From NCBI GenBank assembly GCA_030639665.1, contig DAOWCC010000011.1:1-23633 (forward strand): a stretch of DNA of 23,633 bases, in the 5' to 3' direction. The notes under the pieces are model-generated. The model searched no databases and was not told the origin of the DNA. It was given only the letters and a program-made list of their open reading frames with translations. This stretch comes from Elusimicrobiota bacterium. GTDB taxonomy: Bacteria; Elusimicrobiota; Elusimicrobia; Elusimicrobiales; UBA9959. Of this stretch, positions 21,152 through 23,633 are shown in pieces. The translations under genes were made by a program, and so were the position numbers. Position 1 is the stretch's first letter, and the number at the start of each line of letters is the position of its first letter.

Positions 21152-22465
21152 ATGAAAAAAACAATGATAAAAGCGGCGGCGTTGGCAGTAATGTTTTTGT
21201 TTTTCAATGCTTTAAACGCTAAAGCGCAAAATGACTTTAATTTAAATTCGATGACCGCGAGTGACATTGTCCGTTTTGATGAATTAAATCATAAAGGCGT
21301 TTTTGATTGGATTAAACCGAGTAATGAGTTGGATGAAAAAATTGAAAAAGAATGGACAATCATGGTCTTTATGAATGCTAAAAATAATATGGAAAAGTAT
21401 GGCTTAAAAGATGTGAATGAAATGGAAATGGTCGGTTCTTCCGACAAAGTAAATATTATCGTTGAGCTTGGCCGCATTAAAAAGTATTCAATATCAAATG
21501 GTAATTGGAAAGAAGCCAGAAGGTATTATATAGAGAAAGACGCCAATCCGAATGAAATAACTTCACCCGTGGTTAAAGAATTTATAAATGTGAACATGGG
21601 TAATTGGCGTCGTTTGGCGAGTTTTGGCAAATGGGTTAAAAAAAATTATCCCGCGAAACATTATATGCTTATTGTGTGGGGGCATGGCAGCGGCTGGGAA
21701 AAAACTGATAAATCCATGCCGGATAAAGGTCTTTCCTATGACTATGAAACGGGAAAACATTTCACCACTCCCGAGCTTGGCAGGGCTATTGAAAAGATTG
21801 GGAAATTGGATATATACGGTTCAGACGCCTGTCTTATGCAAATGGCATCGGTGGTATATGAAATCAAAGATAATATTACATATATAATCGGTTCTGAAGA
21901 TACTGAATATCATGACGGATACGCCTACAATGACTTTCTTTCACCGCTTATTTCCAATCCTTTTATAACTCCGGCTGAACTTTCCAAAGTGATAGTTGAC
22001 GCGGCTTCAGATCATTATGTTTCAACCGAGAAAGATTCCACTCAAAGCGTGGTGAAAACTTCTTCTTTGGCGAATTTTCTCACTCTTTTGAATGATTTTA
22101 CTTATACGGTAATTCGGAATGTTTCCAAGGAAACCGTAAAAAGCGCGATATCTAAGGCGCAGGATTTTTTTATGCCGGATAATAAAGATTTATATCATTT
22201 CGTAAGTCTTTTGATTAAAGAAACAGATAATGCCGCCGTAAAAGAAAAAGGCGAAGCTTTAATGAAAAATATAAAAACAAGCCTTGTCGTTCATAATAGA
22301 GATGTCAATACGCTTGAATTGTATTGGGGGCTTCCCTCTTATTCAAATGCTTTTGGTATATCGGTTTATTTGCCGGAAGATTCTTATGATAAGGATTACG
22401 GGGAGCTTAAGTGGGCGAAGGATTCAAATTGGGATGAGTTTATTGAATGGTATTTGACGGAATAA
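21152..22465 (+). CDS. Secreted clostripain-like (C11) cysteine protease
   Basis: 437 residues. Signal peptide MKKTMIKAAALAVMFLFFNALNAKA before QNDFNLN; this leader and the following residues are nearly the same as in the left-edge gene (NAKAQNDFNLNS in both), so those two are the closest pair at the N-terminus. The C11 domain has EWTIMVFMNAKNNMEKYG, LIVWGHGSGWEKT with catalytic His178 (Gly replaces the Asn before it in the paralogues) and DIYGSDACLMQMASV with catalytic Cys227, 49 residues later as in the gene at 19643. Likely periplasmic or secreted and active. AAAGGA about 10 nt upstream is the ribosome binding site. It has its own promoter block and terminator. Confidence 0.95.
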   Translation: MKKTMIKAAALAVMFLFFNALNAKAQNDFNLNSMTASDIVRFDELNHKGVFDWIKPSNELDEKIEKEWTIMVFMNAKNNMEKYGLKDVNEMEMVGSSDKVNIIVELGRIKKYSISNGNWKEARRYYIEKDANPNEITSPVVKEFINVNMGNWRRLASFGKWVKKNYPAKHYMLIVWGHGSGWEKTDKSMPDKGLSYDYETGKHFTTPELGRAIEKIGKLDIYGSDACLMQMASVVYEIKDNITYIIGSEDTEYHDGYAYNDFLSPLISNPFITPAELSKVIVDAASDHYVSTEKDSTQSVVKTSSLANFLTLLNDFTYTVIRNVSKETVKSAISKAQDFFMPDNKDLYHFVSLLIKETDNAAVKEKGEALMKNIKTSLVVHNRDVNTLELYWGLPSYSNAFGISVYLPEDSYDKDYGELKWAKDSNWDEFIEWYLTE

Positions 22466-22513
22466 ATTGAGCGGTTTTTTTAGGGAGTTCTAAATATATT
22501 GGTAAATTTAAAA

Positions 22514-22546
22514 GGGCCGTCCGCTTAAACTGGACGGCCCTTTTTT
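22514..22546 (+). terminator. Intrinsic terminator after second C11 gene
   Basis: GGGCCGTCC (22514-22522) and GGACGGCCC (22532-22540) form a 9-bp perfect stem with a 9-nt loop, flanked by AAA on the left and six T (22541-22546) on the right. Confidence 0.88.
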
Positions 22547-22607
22547 ATTTGATAGAATACTTTGCATATAAGCGGTTAGGAATTTTGATAATAACGGGGA
22601 TTTGATT

Positions 22608-23411
22608 ATGTTAAAGGAAATGTATAAGACAGGTTATAATTGGTGTTTAAAGTATGGAAAAGGGGCGATATTGGTTTTATCGGTATATTTGTTTTTGGAA
22701 ATAGCCAAGAAGCTTATAAAAAAATATTTTGGTGTTGATATTGATGCGATTGCTCTTCCTGAACATTTCGGATTATATGGGGCCATTGGTTTCTGTTTTA
22801 TGCTTCTCATTCAGTCTTGGGTAAACTTAGAATTTTTGAATTATATTTATAAAGGAGAATCTGAAGAGAAATATGATTTTGCCGTTTTTGACAAAGTAAG
22901 GCCATATATAATGCCGGCATTTATAGGCAGTTTTATTCTAAATCTAATAATGATATTGCCTGTTATTCTAATGGTTATGAGTTCGGAGATGGTTTCATTA
23001 TCTGAAGGACATGAAAAAAGTCTTTGGTTTATATTAACGCTTGTTTTTCTTTTATTTGTTTTTCCTCTGCTCATTGTCCTTCTTTTGAGACTTTCTTTTT
23101 ATATTGAAGTGATAATTATAAATTCCATAAAAGATCCTGTTTTAGCTCTTAAAGAAAGCTTCAAAATAACAAAGGGAAGAGTTTGGGATATAATTAGAGT
23201 GCTTGTTTTACCGATGGTGTTAGTGGCGATAGTTGTCGCGATACTGACTAATATTATTCAAAAACCGGAAGGCTCATCTTGTGATTTTATGGGTTTTACC
23301 GCGGCTATAGTTCAACCTTTATTGGCCGCTGTTAGCTTGGCATTATATCTTGAATTTAGAAAAAATCCCGTTAAAGAATCTAAAAATAAAACGTGGATAG
23401 AAAAAGAATAA
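22608..23411 (+). CDS. Polytopic membrane protein of unknown function
   Basis: 267 residues with about six hydrophobic helices (near residues 15-33, 50-75, 98-122, 134-168, 192-214 and 224-246) and a Lys-rich C-terminus. The segment DPVLALKESFKITKGRVWDI followed by a long hydrophobic helix resembles the repeated 'ALKxSxxxTKGxxW' pattern of GPDPase-membrane-domain/DUF4013-like proteins, whose role is unclear. No catalytic residues are evident. A TTG at 22602 is possible, but the ATG at 22608 with GGGGA at 22596-22600 is the better start. It is a single gene after the C11 pair and is separated from it by a terminator. Confidence 0.78.
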   Translation: MLKEMYKTGYNWCLKYGKGAILVLSVYLFLEIAKKLIKKYFGVDIDAIALPEHFGLYGAIGFCFMLLIQSWVNLEFLNYIYKGESEEKYDFAVFDKVRPYIMPAFIGSFILNLIMILPVILMVMSSEMVSLSEGHEKSLWFILTLVFLLFVFPLLIVLLLRLSFYIEVIIINSIKDPVLALKESFKITKGRVWDIIRVLVLPMVLVAIVVAILTNIIQKPEGSSCDFMGFTAAIVQPLLAAVSLALYLEFRKNPVKESKNKTWIEKE

Positions 23412-23449
23412 GGTTTTGGCTGAATTTCTTGGTGGGATATTTGAAGCTT

Positions 23450-23483
23450 GAATTGCCCCCCGCCTTTGGCGGGGGGGCAATTC
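23450..23483. terminator. Long GC-rich hairpin between convergent genes
   Basis: GAATTG plus six C plus GCC (23450-23464) pairs with GGC plus seven G plus CAATTC (23468-23483), leaving one bulged G and a TTT loop. It lies between the membrane protein (+) and the pentapeptide-repeat gene (-). Neither side has a real T-run, so its role as an intrinsic terminator is likely from position but not certain. Confidence 0.6.
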
Positions 23484-23485
23484 GT

Positions 23486-23633
23486 TTAATTTGAAACTTT
23501 AATCATGCCTCTCTTTTTGGCTTCTTCTTCGCTAAAAGGTAATGTGGTCGTATCGGAATATTCCGCGTAATTTAATTCGGCTTCATCCAGTTTTGCTTGA
23601 AAAAAATTCGTTCCTCTTAAATCGGTTTTTATA
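23486..23633 (-). CDS. Pentapeptide-repeat protein, C-terminal part, cut by window edge
   Basis: Reading the minus strand from the right edge gives 48 codons in frame and a TAA at 23488-23486: DLRGTNFFQAKLDEAELNYA, then EYSDTTTLPFSEEEAKKRGM and a short tail. The DLRGTNFFQAKLDEAELNYA stretch fits the A(D/N)LxX pentapeptide pattern, with Leu/Phe every five residues, and the rest is a typical capping end. Such proteins form right-handed beta helices; many have no known function. The rest of the gene lies outside the window. Confidence 0.75.
   Translation of the reverse strand, partial: IKTDLRGTNFFQAKLDEAELNYAEYSDTTTLPFSEEEAKKRGMIKVSN

Overview
The window (AT-rich, roughly 38-40% G+C by eye) comes from a Gram-negative-type (diderm) bacterium. 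It carries apolipoprotein N-acyltransferase (Lnt), Wzx-type and LPG-synthase-TM-type membrane proteins, and a SecA with a C-terminal zinc motif. Three closely related exported clostripain-like (C11) proteases and intergenic DNA rich in GGGTCTT/AAGACCC words remind me of Elusimicrobiota. That assignment is an inference from general familiarity; there is no rRNA or marker tree in the window.

Layout. 1-625 (-): 5' two thirds of a secreted C11 protease that runs off the left edge. 626-1054: divergent intergenic region with a promoter-like block and an inverted repeat. 1055-3025 (+): M3 zinc oligopeptidase. 3101-13000: a cell-surface glycan locus with mixed strands. Its parts are an LPG-synthase-TM/flippase-like protein, a GT4 glycosyltransferase and a glutamine-dependent asparagine synthetase-like amidotransferase (+); a second GT4 glycosyltransferase and a SAM methyltransferase (-); another SAM methyltransferase (+); and a B12-binding radical SAM protein with a MOP-type polysaccharide flippase (-). 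13069-17968 (+): housekeeping genes trmL, secA and lnt, with a degenerate trmL-like tail between trmL and secA. 17969-18313: a repeat-rich spacer ending in a strong bidirectional terminator. 18314-19369 (-): an unrecognised exported protein. 19643-22465 (+): two more full-length exported C11 proteases, each followed by a strong terminator. 22608-23411 (+): a polytopic membrane protein of unknown function. 23486-23633 (-): the C-terminal end of a pentapeptide-repeat protein that enters from the right edge.

How the genes fit together. The glycan locus has the parts expected for building and exporting a decorated surface polymer: two GT4 transferases, a Wzx-like flippase, methyltransferases, an amidotransferase and a radical SAM enzyme. 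The C11 proteases all have signal peptides and conserved His/Cys catalytic motifs, so they probably act outside the inner membrane. Two of them (left edge and 21152) share a conserved upstream block. It has alternating inverted half-sites (AAGACCC / GGGTCTT / AAGRCAC) at nearly fixed distance from a -10 hexamer, which suggests a common dedicated regulator. A related palindrome lies between the third C11 gene and the divergent exported protein. This protease family with its putative operator is the most interesting signal in the window. Secondary signals are degenerate 7-bp tandem repeats (one inside the start of lnt), a fold-back intergenic repeat present twice after lnt, and the trmL tail remnant.
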